From NCBI GenBank assembly GCA_022432975.1, contig CM039509.1, positions 41,202,209 to 41,266,208 on the forward strand: 64,000 bases of DNA. Reading direction: 5' to 3'. The notes under the pieces are model-generated. The model had not been told where the DNA came from. It made no database searches and saw only the letters and a list, made by a program, of their open reading frames with translations. Both the position numbers and the translations under genes were made by a program. Positions within the stretch are counted from its first letter, which is position 1, and every line of letters begins with the position of its first letter. Below, piece by piece: positions 35,536 to 46,811 of this stretch. This DNA comes from Begonia masoniana (lineage: Eukaryota > Streptophyta > Magnoliopsida > Cucurbitales > Begoniaceae).

Positions 35536-38500
35536 TGTAACTACCCTTAAAATTATTCTTCAATTTTGGTTTTTTTTAACGAATTATTATTATTATTTTT
35601 TTATATAACTTTCTAGTAAACCCTTTCGTTAAATTGACTTGTTAAAATATATTTAAAAATCACTTAAATAAAACCATTAAAACAGAAGAGGAATCGGCCC
35701 AGCAGAACAGAGGGCAAAAAGGGCCCAAGCCCTAAATTTCATCCCCCGATGAACAGTAACCTAACACATCCACCGGTGAACAGTAACCTAACGCATCCCC
35801 CAGTGAACAGTAACCTAAAACATCCACCGATGACTCACAAAACACATCCCCCGGTGAACAATAACCTAATACATCCACCGGTAAACAGTAACCTAACACA
35901 TCCCCCGGTGAATTAACCTAAACACTATCCCCCGGTTGAAACATCCACCGGAAAACTAACACATCCACCGGTGAACAGTAACCTAACACATCCACCGGTG
36001 AACAGTAACCTAACACATCCACCGGTGAACAGTAACCTAACACATCCACCGGTGAACAGTACCTAACACATCCACCGGTGAACAGTAACCTAACACATCC
36101 CCCGGTGAACAGTAACCTAACACATCCACCGGTGAACAGTAACCTAACACATCCCCCGGTGAACAGTAACCTAACACATCCCCCGGTGAACAGTACCTAA
36201 CACATCCACCGGTGAACAGTAACCTAACACATCCACCGGTGAACAGTAACCTAACACATCCCCCGGTGAACAGTAACCTAACACATCCACCGGTGAACAG
36301 TAACCTAACACATCCACCGGTGAACAGTAACCTAACACATCCACCGGTGAACAGTAACCTAACACATCCACCGGTGAACAGTAACCTAACACATCCCCCG
36401 GTGAACAGTAACCTAACACATCCCCCGGTGAACAGTACCTAACACATCCACCGGTGAACAGTACCTAACACATCCACCGGTGAACAGTAACCTAACACAT
36501 CCACCGGTGAACAGTAACCTAACACATCCACCGGTGAACAGTAACCTAACACATCCACCGGTGAACAGTAACCTAACACATCCACCGGTGAACAGTAACC
36601 TAACACATCCCCCGGTGAACAGTAACCTAACACATCCACCGGTGAACAGTAACCTAACACATCCCCCGGTGAACAGTAACCTAACACATCCACCGGTGAA
36701 CAGTAACCTAACACATCCCCCGGTGAACAGTAACCTAACACATCCCCCGGTGAACAGTAACCTAACACATCCCCCGGTGAACAGTAACCTAACACATCCA
36801 CCGGTGAACAGTACCTAACACATCCCCCGGTGAACAGTAACCTAACACATCCACCGGTGAACAGTACCTAACACATCCACCGGTGAACAGTAACCTAACA
36901 CATCCACCGGTGAACAGTAACCTAACACATCCACCGGTGAACAGTAACCTAACACATCCACCGGTGAACAGTAACCTAACACATCCACCGGTGAACAGTA
37001 ACCTAACACATCCACCGGTGAACAGTAACCTAACACATCCCCCGGTGAACAGTACCTAACACATCCCCCGGTGAACAGTAACCTAACACATCCACCGGTG
37101 AACAGTAACCTAACACATCCACCGGTGAACAGTAACCTAACACATCCACCGGTGAACAGTACCTAACACATCCACCGGTGAACAGTAACCTAACACATCC
37201 ACCGGTGAACAGTACCTAACACATCCACCGGTGAACAGTAACCTAACACATCCACCGGTGAACAGTAACCTAACACATCCCCCGGTGAACAGTAACCTAA
37301 CACATCCCCCGGTGAACAGTAACCTAACACATCCCCCGGTGAACAGTAACCTAACACATCCCCCGGTGAACAGTAACCTAACACATCCACCGGTGAACAG
37401 TAACCTAACACATCCCCCGGTGAACAGTAACCTAACACATCCCCCGGTGAACAGTAACCTAACACATCCACCGGTGAACAGTAACCTAACACATCCACCG
37501 GTGAACAGTAACCTAACACATCCCCCGGTGAACAGTAACCTAACACATCCCCCGGTGAACAGTACCTAACACATCCCCCGGTGAACAGTAACCTAACACA
37601 TCCACCGGTGAACAGTAACCTAACACATCCCCCGGTGAACAGTAACCTAACACATCCACCGGTGAACAGTAACCTAACACATCCACCGGTGAACAGTAAC
37701 CTAACACATCCCCCGGTGAACAGTAACCTAACACATCCACCGGTGAACAGTAACCTAACACATCCACCGGTGAACAGTAACCTAACACATCCCCCGGTGA
37801 ACAGTACCTAACACATCCACCGGTGAACAGTAACCTAACACATCCCCCGGTGAACAGTAACCTAACACATCCCCCGGTGAACAGTAACCTAACACATCCA
37901 CCGGTGAACAGTAACCTAACACATCCACCGGTGAACAGTAACCTAACACATCCACCGGTGAACAGTATGCTCAATGCTATGAAAACCGTCCATGTCATTT
38001 CATATATCAGTACATGTCAGTCTATGGTTATCGGAAACGCTCGACAGATAGATAGGGCACGTCCAGCGGTTAGACAACCCACACCATCTGAAGGGAGGAA
38101 AATCTGCTCACCACGGAACACCAGGTCTGAACCTCATCCCCGATAACCCCATGTCATGGTTGTTTACTGTGATACTTTACTTGCCTTTACATGCATGTTC
38201 TTTTCATGAAATCCGTGCGTAAATTCATTTTCATGACGTTTTTAAACCATGATGCATGAACAGTTCAATATAAACATACATAACAAGCATACCATCAAAA
38301 CACTACAAATATCATCAAAACACTACAAATACCATCAAACCGTCACAACAATCAACTTATGAAACAACCGAACCTAAACTACCTAATCAAAACAATCAGA
38401 CAAAACAATGACAAACATAAACAATAAAGCACCAACGTATCCTCCACACTGATTTTCGACATATGGTGTAGGCCAATCGGCCACAGTAAGTCACGAGAAC

Positions 38501-39488
38501 TTACCTCGTGCGCGTTGAACTTCTAGCTCCGTCCACGAGCTTCGTTTACCTAAGACAAATTCACAATATTTGTCAGTTAAAACTCGTTTGAACTATTAAC
38601 GTCCATATTAACGAAATCCTTATTTCTAAAATTTTAACTTAACTAATCGAGGCATCTTTTTTACAAACAATTAACGCTCGATACCTCGAAACTACCATTA
38701 ATGAGTTTTTCCAAAAACTCGAAAATTCATCAACTCCTAACATTTGTCCTAAATCGATTAAATTCATCCAATAACGCTCAATACATCCTTTATATCCACG
38801 AACACGGTAAACCTATAAATTTTAAACCCTAAATCACATTTTTTGCAAAACCCTAAACGAAACCCTAATCGTTTAAACTCCGTAAAAATCAAAATAAACC
38901 TTCCTAAAACCTTAGAATTGTACCTAGGGTCGGGATTGGAGAAGAAAACGTGAAGAACGGAGGTTGATCGGAGAGGAAACGCCGTTGGAAGGGAGAACGC
39001 CGTGAGGGAGAAAAGAGAAATCGCAGAAGGAGAGAGGGAGAAACACAGAAGCCGTGAAGTAGTGGAGGAAGAAGAAGGAAATTGTGATTTTAATAAAATT
39101 GTCCTGGCAAATTACCTTTTTGCCCTTCTTTTGATTTTCTATTCGTTTCGTCCTTTGTCTCGTTATTTAGCTAAAGATTCAATTTTCTCCAAACTTCCTT
39201 ATTTCGCCAATACATCTAACTTATTACTAGGGTTCCATTAAAATTGTCTGTTCGCAAATCGGACCTCGTTTACTATTTTTACCACAACGTCCTTTTAAAT
39301 TACGAGAAACGTAATTTCCATAAAATTAGCGTTAAACTCCTAAAATTCTCAAAATTTTCTTAAAATCCATACTAGTTATTAGGATCGTAATAACGCTTTC
39401 TTTTCACGAAACCGACTTAATTTGACATAATTACAAAAATGTCATTATTCACGTATATTACAAAAATCCCGTAAATCCGGGTGTTACA
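35536..39488 (-). mobile_element. E1: solo LTR (3.95 kb) with very large tandem array
   Basis: The plus strand begins TGTAACTACC and ends CCGGGTGTTACA. It splits the RT/RNase H junction of C exactly (VRDF / STIATSLNDRV). The flanks TTCGT and TTAGC do not form a clear duplication. The right half (37970-39488) resembles E3 and, inverted, E2: CCTCGTG with rc AG/GTAAGT near 38503, GGCCAATCGGCC, and ATGGTGTAGG (38463-38472). The partner arm CCTACACCAT is missing; the array ends where it should lie. Confidence 0.88.
35742..37968 (-). repeat. 27-bp minisatellite in E1 (~80 copies)
   Basis: The unit is ACATCCACCGGTGAACAGTA plus ACCTAAC. Two sub-variants (CATCCACCGG and CATCCCCCGG) are interspersed along the array, and a 26-bp form lacking one A (CAGTACC) recurs at irregular spacing. 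Since 27 is a multiple of three, both strands give open repeat-peptide frames (e.g. NSNLTHPPV). These are artefacts of the period, not genes. The left margin (35742-35950) is degenerate. Confidence 0.97.
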
Positions 39489-39990
39489 TTAGCACTATTG
39501 CAACTTCTTTGAATGATCGTGTTAAAAATAATGTTGAATTTAAGTGAACCAAAGTGCATGAGCAAACATTTAATCTTCTTAAAGGTAAAATAACTAATGC
39601 CATGTTACTTATTTTATCTAATTTTGACAATTTTTTGTGATTGAGTGTGATGCATCGGGAAAAGGTATTGGAGGTGTTTTGATGAAGGATTCCAAGCCTA
39701 TTGCTTAATGGAGCGGCCTTGAACTACCTCACATGACAAAGAGAACTACCTCACATGACAAAGAGTTGTATGCCTTGGTTCGAGCTTTAGAAACTTGACA
39801 ACATTACTTATGCCCTAAAGAATTCATCATTCACTCTTATCATGAGAGTTTGGAGTACCTAAAGATGCAAGGGAAGTTTCACAAAAGGCATGCAAAATGG
39901 ATGAAATTCATTTAAACTTTTCCATATGTGATCAAGTACAAAAAAGGTAAGGCAAACATGGTAACCAATGCATTATCTTGAAGATATCTA
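39489..39990 (+). pseudogene. Element C RNase H remnant
   Basis: It resumes the C pol frame after E1 (STIATSLNDRV). Readable pieces are IECDASGKGIGGVLM (catalytic Asp), an ELYALVRALET-type helix, [12 protein letters not shown] and KYKKGKANMVTNALS near the end. A roughly 20-bp internal duplication (ACTACCTCACATGACAAAGAG, 39733-39764) and several stops break it. Confidence 0.7.
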
Positions 39991-40099
39991 CTTCTAAGTT
40001 CCTTACAATCTAAATTACTTAGAATTTAATTTATAAAAAAATTATATGATGTAGATTCAGATTTTATCAAATTTGAAAATTTTGTGAAAAAGTTGCATG

Positions 40100-40765
40100 T
40101 GGTGATTATTATAGACATGAGGGATATTTGTTTAAGAAAGATAAGTTTTGCATTCTTAAGTGTTTCTTAAGAGAGTTATTTGTTAGAGAAATTCAAGCAG
40201 GAGGACTAATGAGACATTTTGGAGTAAGAAAGACTTTAGATTTATTAAGTGAGCATTTCTATTGGCTAAAAATGAAGCATAATGTGCAATCAATTTGTAA
40301 TAAATATATGGAGTGTAGAAAAACTAAATATAAGATTAAATTACAAGGAAAATATACTCATCTTTCTATGCCTAGCTAACCTTAGATTGATATTTCTATG
40401 GATTTTGTTATAGGTGCCGAAAACTCAAAGTGGTAAGGATAATATTTTTGTTGTTGTTGATAGGTTTAGCAAAATGACACATTTCATTGCATGTTCAAAA
40501 ACTAATGATGCTACTGCGGATTTATTTTTTAGAGAAATTGTGCGGTTACATGGATTACCTAGAACTATTGTAAGTGATAAAGATATTAAATATTTAAGTC
40601 ACTTTTGGAGAACTTTGTGGAATAAGATAAGTATAAAACTTTTATTCTCTACCGTAGCAAACTCTCAAACAAATGGACAAACCGAGGTAGTTAATAGGAT
40701 ACTTTCTATTTTGTTGAGAGCTATTATTTCTAAAAATTTAAAACAATGAAAGAAATGTTTACCAC
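40100..40765 (+). pseudogene. Element C integrase remnant
   Basis: The zinc-finger part (40128-40379) keeps an H...H and C...C layout (GLMRHFGVRKTLDLLSEHFY; CNKYMECRK). After a stop at 40378 the catalytic core continues (40414-40749): [39 protein letters not shown] with the second Asp, and [15 protein letters not shown] with the Glu. Substitutions such as HPQTDGQ to NSQTNGQ and a TGA at 40747 show decay. E2 interrupts after KKCLP. Confidence 0.8.
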
Positions 40766-42937
40766 TGTAACACCCGGTTTTACGGGATTTTATAATTCCA
40801 TTAAATAATGACATTTTTGTAAATATGTCAAATTAAGTCCGTTTTACGAACGGAAAAGTTTTATTGGAACCTAAATAATAAATTGGAATTATGGTGAAAT
40901 AAGAAAATCTGGAGAAAACAAATAGAAATCAAATGGGGGGGGTAAATAAGTAATTTGCCAAGCAAAATTTTATTAAAAATCACAAAATCCTTCCTTCCTC
41001 AACACTCCAACGAAACCTTCATTTTCTCTCCTCTCCTCTCGGCGATTCGTTCTCCGATCTTCAAAGTTTCTTCACGTTTTCTCCTCCAAACCCGACTCTA
41101 GGTATGAATCTATAGTTTTGGAGCTTTAGATTTCAATTTCTAGGGTTATACGGATTAAGGTTTTGTTAGAGTTTTGTTAGAAACGTGAAATAGGGTTTGA
41201 GATCGATAGAGTTGTCGTCATTATGGCTCAAATAGACGTATTTATGGTCGTTGGTGCGAATGAGTGCGAATGAGGTGAACAACGCTCGTGGACGGAGCTT
41301 GAGTTGCAACGGACACGAGGTAAGTCTCCTTGACTCGTTTAGCCGATTGGCCTACACCATAAGACTATGTCGATCGAGAAAATTGGAGATGCTTGCTGTG
41401 TTGGGTAATTAGGTTGGGTAGTTAGTTTAGTTAGGTCGTTGAATGTATATGTTTATTGTTTGTTTCGCTTTGTTTTCATTATGTCATTGCACACCTACAC
41501 GCATCATGGTTTTATAAAAAACATGAAAAAAGGAATTTATATGCATGTTTTTACAAAACGGAAAGGAATAACGAAAAGGTAAATGAATGTAATGATGATC
41601 ACGTCGGTGGCGGTGGTTCAGACATGGCTGTCAGATGAAGTATGTTTTCCCCCCGGTTAGATACGAGGGGCTATCCAATCGCTGGATGTGCCGCTCCTAT
41701 CTAGTGAGAGTGAAGCCCCGGTGACATAAAATGAAATGAAATGAATAGCGAAAAGGTAGGAAGCATGATTTATGAACTGTACATGCATAGCATTCACGTA
41801 CATTCACGTAGACTTACTGAGCCTCTAGCTCACATTTTATTTTCTATGGTGTAGGTGATTTTGAAACAGGTGAGGACGACGTTCCTCCGCCCGAAGTCTA
41901 AGCAGGTTAAAGAAGAATGCTCGCGGGAGTGTGCTGGCGTAGTCGGTGCTTATTTTGACCCGTAAGGACATAGGTAAATGTTTTGATGAATGGATAGATA
42001 AAAACGAAGGAAAGCTGTATAGTTAGAAGTATTTTAGGATGTTTGGTACTGGATAGAAAATGTATTTTGTTTTGATATTTTCAAATAGAAGAAAATGCTC
42101 AGTTTTAAATGTATCCACGTAGTTCGTTTTTATAGAATTTTACTATGTTTTTAAATACGTTCTAGGATATGCTTCGGGTTGCTTATTTGATGTTTCTGGA
42201 AATGGAGAATGTAATTTTAGTGTTTTGAAGTTCTGAGTTCTTAATAGTAAAGTTCTGAGTAAAGGGGTGTGTAAGTAGAGGGGGAGATTGTATGGGTTTC
42301 GGGTAAGTGTTAGATTTTTGTCGTTTAGTCGAACGGTAGAAGTTGTGTTTTCTATCGGTAGAAGTGTTTTGCACTGTTCACCGGTAGAAGTTAGTCGAAC
42401 GATAGAAGTGTGTTTTCTATCGGTAGAAGTGTTTTGCACTGTTCACCGGTAGAAGTTAGTCGAGCTGTAGAAGTTGTTTGGTCAAAGTCAAAAGTCGAGC
42501 GGTAGGAGTTGCATTTTCTATCGGCAGAAGTGTTTTGCACTGTTCACCGATAGAAGTTGTTTAGTCAAAGTCAAAAGTCGAGCGGTAGAAGTTGTGTTTT
42601 CTATCGGCAGAAGTGTTTTGCACTGTTCACCGATAGAAGTTGTTTAGTCAAGTCAAAAGTCGAGCGTAGAAGTTGTGTTTTCTATCGGTAGAAGTGTTTT
42701 GCACTGTTCACCGATAGAAGTTGTTTAGTCAAGTCAAAAGTCGAGCGTAGAAGTTGTGTTTTCTATCGGTAGAAGTGTTTTGCACTGTTCACCGATAGAA
42801 GTTGTTTAGTCAAGTCAAAAGTCGAGCGTAGAAGTTGTGTTTTCTATCGGTAGAAGTGTTTTGCACTGTTCACCGATAGAAGTTGTTTAGTCAAGTCAAA
42901 AGTCGAGAAAATAAGGGTTAGGTTAAGGGTCGTTACA
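40766..42937 (+). mobile_element. E2: solo LTR in the element C integrase
   Basis: It has a perfect ACCAC duplication (40761-40765; 42938-42942). It begins TGTAACACCCGG and ends GGTCGTTACA. The donor-like GAG/GTAAGTCT has GT at 41320. GCC-GATT-GGC at about 41343-41352 leads into arm CCTACACCAT (41351-41360). The partner arm ATGGTGTAGG is at 41846-41855. The array of CTATCGGTAGAAG/GTTCACCGATAGAAG units lies at 42310-42910. It is of the same family as E1 and E3 but in the opposite orientation. Confidence 0.93.
42310..42910 (+). repeat. ~81-bp tandem repeat in E2
   Basis: About seven units. The last three have an exact 81-bp period, marked by GTCGAGCGTAGAAG at about 42660, 42741 and 42822. Each unit contains CTATCGGTAGAAGTG and TGCACTGTTCACCGATAG. 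The first units are shorter and diverged. Confidence 0.9.
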
Positions 42938-42942
42938 ACCAC

Positions 42943-43422
42943 ATGTTGAGTTTGCCTATAATAGTATTGTTCATTCTACTACATCTTATTCACTATTTAA
43001 GATTATTTATGGTTTTAATCATTTAACTCCGTTAGAAATATTATCTTTGCCTACTAATGAGTTTGTTAATTTTAAAAGACAGAATTTGTTAGGGATCTAC
43101 ATGCAAAAGTAAAGAAGAATATTGAGAAAAAATAATGAGCACTATGCAAGGCAAGAAAACAAAAGCTAAGTGAAAGTCATTTTCGATCTCGAAGATTAAA
43201 TTTGGATTCACTTACGAAAAGAAATATTTTCCAATTGAATAAAGAACAAGTTGAAATCTCTAGGAGACGATCTCTTCCAAGTGTTGGAATGGATCAATGA
43301 CAACGCTTACAAGGTTTTTTACTGAGTACATATGGTAATGTAAGTGCCACTTTTAATATTAGTGACTTTTCTTTGCATGATGCAGGGAATTCGAGGACAA
43401 ATCTTTTCGAGGAGGGAGAGAA
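42943..43422 (+). pseudogene. Element C integrase C-terminus and PPT
   Basis: After E2 the integrase resumes (VEFAYNSIVHSTTSYSLFKI.YGFNHLTPLEILSLP). The rest is frame-broken. A purine tract GGAGGGAGAGAA (43411-43422) directly precedes the 3' LTR start. A 60-codon frame (43373-43555) with SRTNLFEEGENDANQD runs through the PPT and into the LTR. Confidence 0.7.
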
Positions 43423-43685
43423 TGATGCGAATCAAGATGCAACCAAGTCCAAACCAAAAGACAAAGATACATGTCAAGATATTAGGAGGCTCAAATCTCA
43501 ACGACAAGATCAAAGACTAAGAAAATGCATGCAGCACTTTATGGTTTTGTTTTAGAAATACAAGAGAGAGAATCAACCCAACATGAGCTAAAACCAATAA
43601 ATATGCTAAGTATTGATGAAGATGCAATGAAGGATAAGATGCATGAAGATCCACACCAAAAGCATGAAGATTCACGCCGATTTGA

Positions 43686-46491
43686 TGTGACGATCCCGAC
43701 CCCACGTCAGTGCCGCCACGACCTGTGTCGTGCGCCTCCATGCATACTACCTTCGTCCGTTCTCATAAAATATTTCATTTTCATTTCCTTTCATTTACAT
43801 TCGTTCATTCGTTAGAGAACGGACTCGGGCATTTAATCTATATCTATCGACATTTAGGCTCTAATTTAAAACGTACCCAAAATGACTTGTTTAAGGTTGG
43901 GAATCATCAAAAGAGGCTTAAGACGACAAACTTTTGTTTCAATCCTTTAATCTTACTTGTTAGAGACAATTAACCTCATTCAGCGAAAGACTATCGTGCG
44001 TGGAAGACTCGTTACAAAATAAAATTAACCAAAATCCCAAGTTTAACACTATAAAAAGAACCCCGGTCAACACCTTGTCTGAGGGGTCGACACCTTGTCT
44101 GGTAGGGGTCGACCCCTGTTAAAAGGGTCAACACTTCATTTACCTTTGATTTTCATTTCTATTGGGATCGGTCGACACCTTGCCTGGTAGGGGTCGACCC
44201 CTGTTAAAAGGGTCGACACTTCATTTGCCTCTGGTTTTCATTTCTACTGGGACTGGTCAACACCTTGTCTGAGGGGTCGACACCTTGCCTGGTAGGGGTC
44301 GACCCCTGCAAGCACAGGTCTACCCCTCCAAAGGTAATTTTCCCACTTTTTACACATTCAACACCTTCACTCTTCTTCATACTTAACCAACTCTATCTAC
44401 TCAATATGAATTCACTCCTCTTTCCTCCTTAAACATCGAATTTATCCTTTTCTTATAAAAACGGACATCATAACCCTATTCTTACTTTTAACCAAAATTT
44501 ACCTAATCCACCACCATCCATCAATTTCGTAATCATATAACTATTTGGCATCATTCAAAATACATTCAAGTTTTCCTATCTAACCCATACAACTCCAAAT
44601 ATCGAAATCCGTTCTAAACCATTGAAATCAAATCTATTTCAATCATCAAAATCGACATATTCATCAATATCCATACGTACCTAGCGGAAGCTATTAAATC
44701 ATCCCAAAATGGACATTCCATACATTTGTTCACAAAGTATCCAAAATAAACATCTGTCTATGAAATCATCCAGATACCAAGCGCCCTATAATGATTTATC
44801 TATACATTGTCCTAACTAATCACCCATCAGCCTATTTAAACCCAAAACCACCAAAATACATAACCTATTGCTCCCACGGCTCAAGTTTGCACCGACTGCA
44901 TTAGCGCACTCCTACGGGCATCCTCCATCAATCTGCATGCTTGTCAGGGGGAGGGACATCGTCTTCACCTTGCTCGAGGTCACCTACACCATAAAGACGC
45001 CTATGAGATAAATCTCAGTAAATTCTACGTAAATGTCTATGCATGATCATGTATGTTCAATGCTATGAAAGCCGTCCATGTCATTTTATTTATCAGTCCG
45101 TGTCAATCTTTGGTTATCAGGACCTTTTTCAGTCAGATGGATAGAGCACATCAAGCAGGTAGATAGCCCACACCATCTGAAAGGAGGAAGACCCGCTCAC
45201 CACGGAACGCTAGGTTTGAACCTCTTCCCGAATAACCACAATGCATTGTTTACTATGATATTTTACTTGCCTTTACATACGTTTCCTTTTTATGAAATTA
45301 ATGCGTAAACTCGTTTTCAAGATGTTTTGTAAACTATGATGCATGAACAATTCAATACATAACATAAATATAAAAAGCACGGATACCATCAAAACCATAC
45401 AAGCATAACCTACAAAACAACTAAACCTAAACTACCTAACCAAAACATATAAACATACAATGCTCCAACAATCCTCAACAAACAAAACTCGACATATGGT
45501 GTAGGTCAATCGGCCACAGTAAGTCACGAGAACTTACCTCGGGTCCTTTGCACACCGAGCTCCTCGTTTTGAGCTTCGTCACCTAAGTCAATCCATAGCA
45601 TTCATTATCAAAATTGGGCCTAAACATTCAAACTTCGAAAATTTATGAAACTCCTAACTAAAGGAAATTTCCTAAAATTCTAATAAACCTCTCTCGGGCA
45701 TTTCGTCGAGCAATTTACGCTCACAAATCATAAACCTCCATTAATGGAGTTTTTCCAAAGCTTCAAATACCCGATTTTCAACTAAAACACCAAATACATC
45801 CATTATTTTGGCTAACTACATCCAATAATCACAAATACAATAATACCTAACCTTTTCTAACATAACCCGACTAATTTGACGAAAACCTAAAGAAACCCTA
45901 ATCGTTTAAACCCCTAAAAACTAGAAATAAACCTTTCAAAACCATAGAACCTTATCTAAGGAATGATTTCGGAGAAGAAACGTGAAGAAACGTTGAAGAT
46001 CGGAGGAGGAAACGTTGAAACACCGTGGAGGAGAGAAAAATCGCCGTTGGAGAGGGTTTACGAAAATCACGTAAGTGTTGGGAAGAAAGGGGGTTTGTGA
46101 TTTAAGTTAACAATTGACTTGTCAAATGACAAGTTTGCCCCTCCACATAATTTTTTGTTTATCTAAATGTTTGACTGTCGGTTCAGTTTCTCCAAATTAC
46201 TTTATTTCACCAATAATTCCAATTTATTACTAGGCCTTTAATAAAACTTTGCGTTCGTCAAACGGATTTAATTTACTATTTTTACGAATTAAGACGTTAT
46301 AAGGTTAAAAATAGAAACTTGAGCGTTACACTACGGATTTGGATTTCCGAAATTTTCATATTTCTCCTAAAATTCATATTAATCATAAGGGTTCTATTAA
46401 ACTCTCAATTCACAAAATAGACTTATTTCAATTATTTACAAAAATGTCATTGCGCGGTAAAATTCAAAAACCCGCAAAACCGGGTGTTACA
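43686..46491 (-). mobile_element. E3: solo LTR in the element C 3' LTR
   Basis: It has a perfect TTTGA duplication (43681-43685; 46492-46496). The plus strand begins TGTGACGATC and ends CCGGGTGTTACA. Arms are CCTACACCAT (44983-44992) and ATGGTGTAGG (45496-45505). The rc donor AG/GTAAGT is near 45536. The tandem zone at 44065-44330 is made of GGTCGACACCTTGYCTG and GGTAGGGGTCGACCCCTG blocks with a ~106-bp higher period. Confidence 0.93.
44065..44330 (-). repeat. GTCGAC-rich tandem repeat in E3
   Basis: About 2.5 copies of a ~106-bp unit containing GGTCGACACCTTG, GGGGTCGACCCCTG (palindromic) and a TTCATTT..TTTTCATTTCTA spacer. It holds the place that the 81-bp array takes in E2 and the 27-bp array in E1. 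Confidence 0.8.
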
Positions 46492-46565
46492 TTTGATCTC
46501 CAAAGAAGTCAAGTTTTCTTATCTTAAAATGGCAAGCAAATATTTCTAAATTCACGGAGGAAGGT

Positions 46566-46806
46566 GTAACGACCCGACGGGCTCCCCCGACAGGCCGTGC
46601 AGTCCGGACCACTAGCCAACCGACACTGCCACGAGGTTTCCCTCAGGCCGTCCCACGTGTACTCATGATATTCTCCCACCACCTAGTAAATGGAAGTTTT
46701 TTCCTCTCCAGGGATTAGAACCCAGGCTCCCAGGTCTTTATAACTATGGGTTCACCATCTCTGGTACCACTTGAGCTACTCATGATCTTCTCCCACCACC
46801 TGGTAA
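46566..46806 (-). mobile_element. Probable tRNA-derived SINE
   Basis: On the minus strand a pol III box A-like TAGCTCAAGTG (46768-46778) is followed 45 nt later by a box B-like GGTTCTAATCC (46712-46722, one mismatch to consensus). This is the spacing of tRNA-derived SINEs. The body continues to GGGTCGTTACA at 46566. A ~33-bp sequence (TCATGATNTTCTCCCACCAC...) occurs at both 46665-46697 and 46779-46811. GATCTCCAAAGAAGTCAA occurs at 46495 and 46807. The true 5' and 3' ends are uncertain. Confidence 0.45.
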
Positions 46807-46811
46807 ATGAT

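Larger units (their letters stand above)
29256..46565 (+). mobile_element. Element C: old Ty3/gypsy element carrying four nested solo LTRs
   Basis: The order is 5' LTR (about 29256-32172, holding X2), PBS, gag, protease, RT (cut by E1), RNase H, integrase (cut by E2), then a 3' LTR starting at 43423 (holding E3) whose right part is lost near 46565. Removing the four insertions leaves roughly 6.3 kb. The interior is full of stops and frameshifts. Gag, RNase H and integrase motifs resemble plant chromoviruses other than Tekay. A pol frame running across the PPT into the LTR recalls CRM-type elements, but the clade is not resolved. Confidence 0.85.
43423..46565 (+). repeat. Element C 3' LTR (truncated, split by E3)
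   Basis: It starts TGATGCGAATC after the PPT. It aligns with the C 5' LTR in AAGACAAAGAT, GACTAAGAAAATGCATG, TAAGTATTGATGAAGAT, AAGCATGAAGATTCA and AAAGAAGTCAAGTTTYCTTA. After CACGGAGGAAGG (about 46554-46565) similarity stops, so the last ~600 bp of the LTR are lost where the SINE-like unit begins. Confidence 0.8.

Noticed and set aside
36171..38146. Long open frames on both strands with NSNLTHPPV and GYCSPVDVL repeat peptides
   Set aside because: They are a consequence of the 27-bp period being a multiple of three without stops. The frames break wherever a 26-bp unit occurs, and they lie in an LTR.
35531..39493. Target duplication for E1
   Set aside because: The five bases on each side (TTCGT and TTAGC) do not match well, so I list E1 as a solo LTR on its ends and its clean splitting of pol, not on a TSD.
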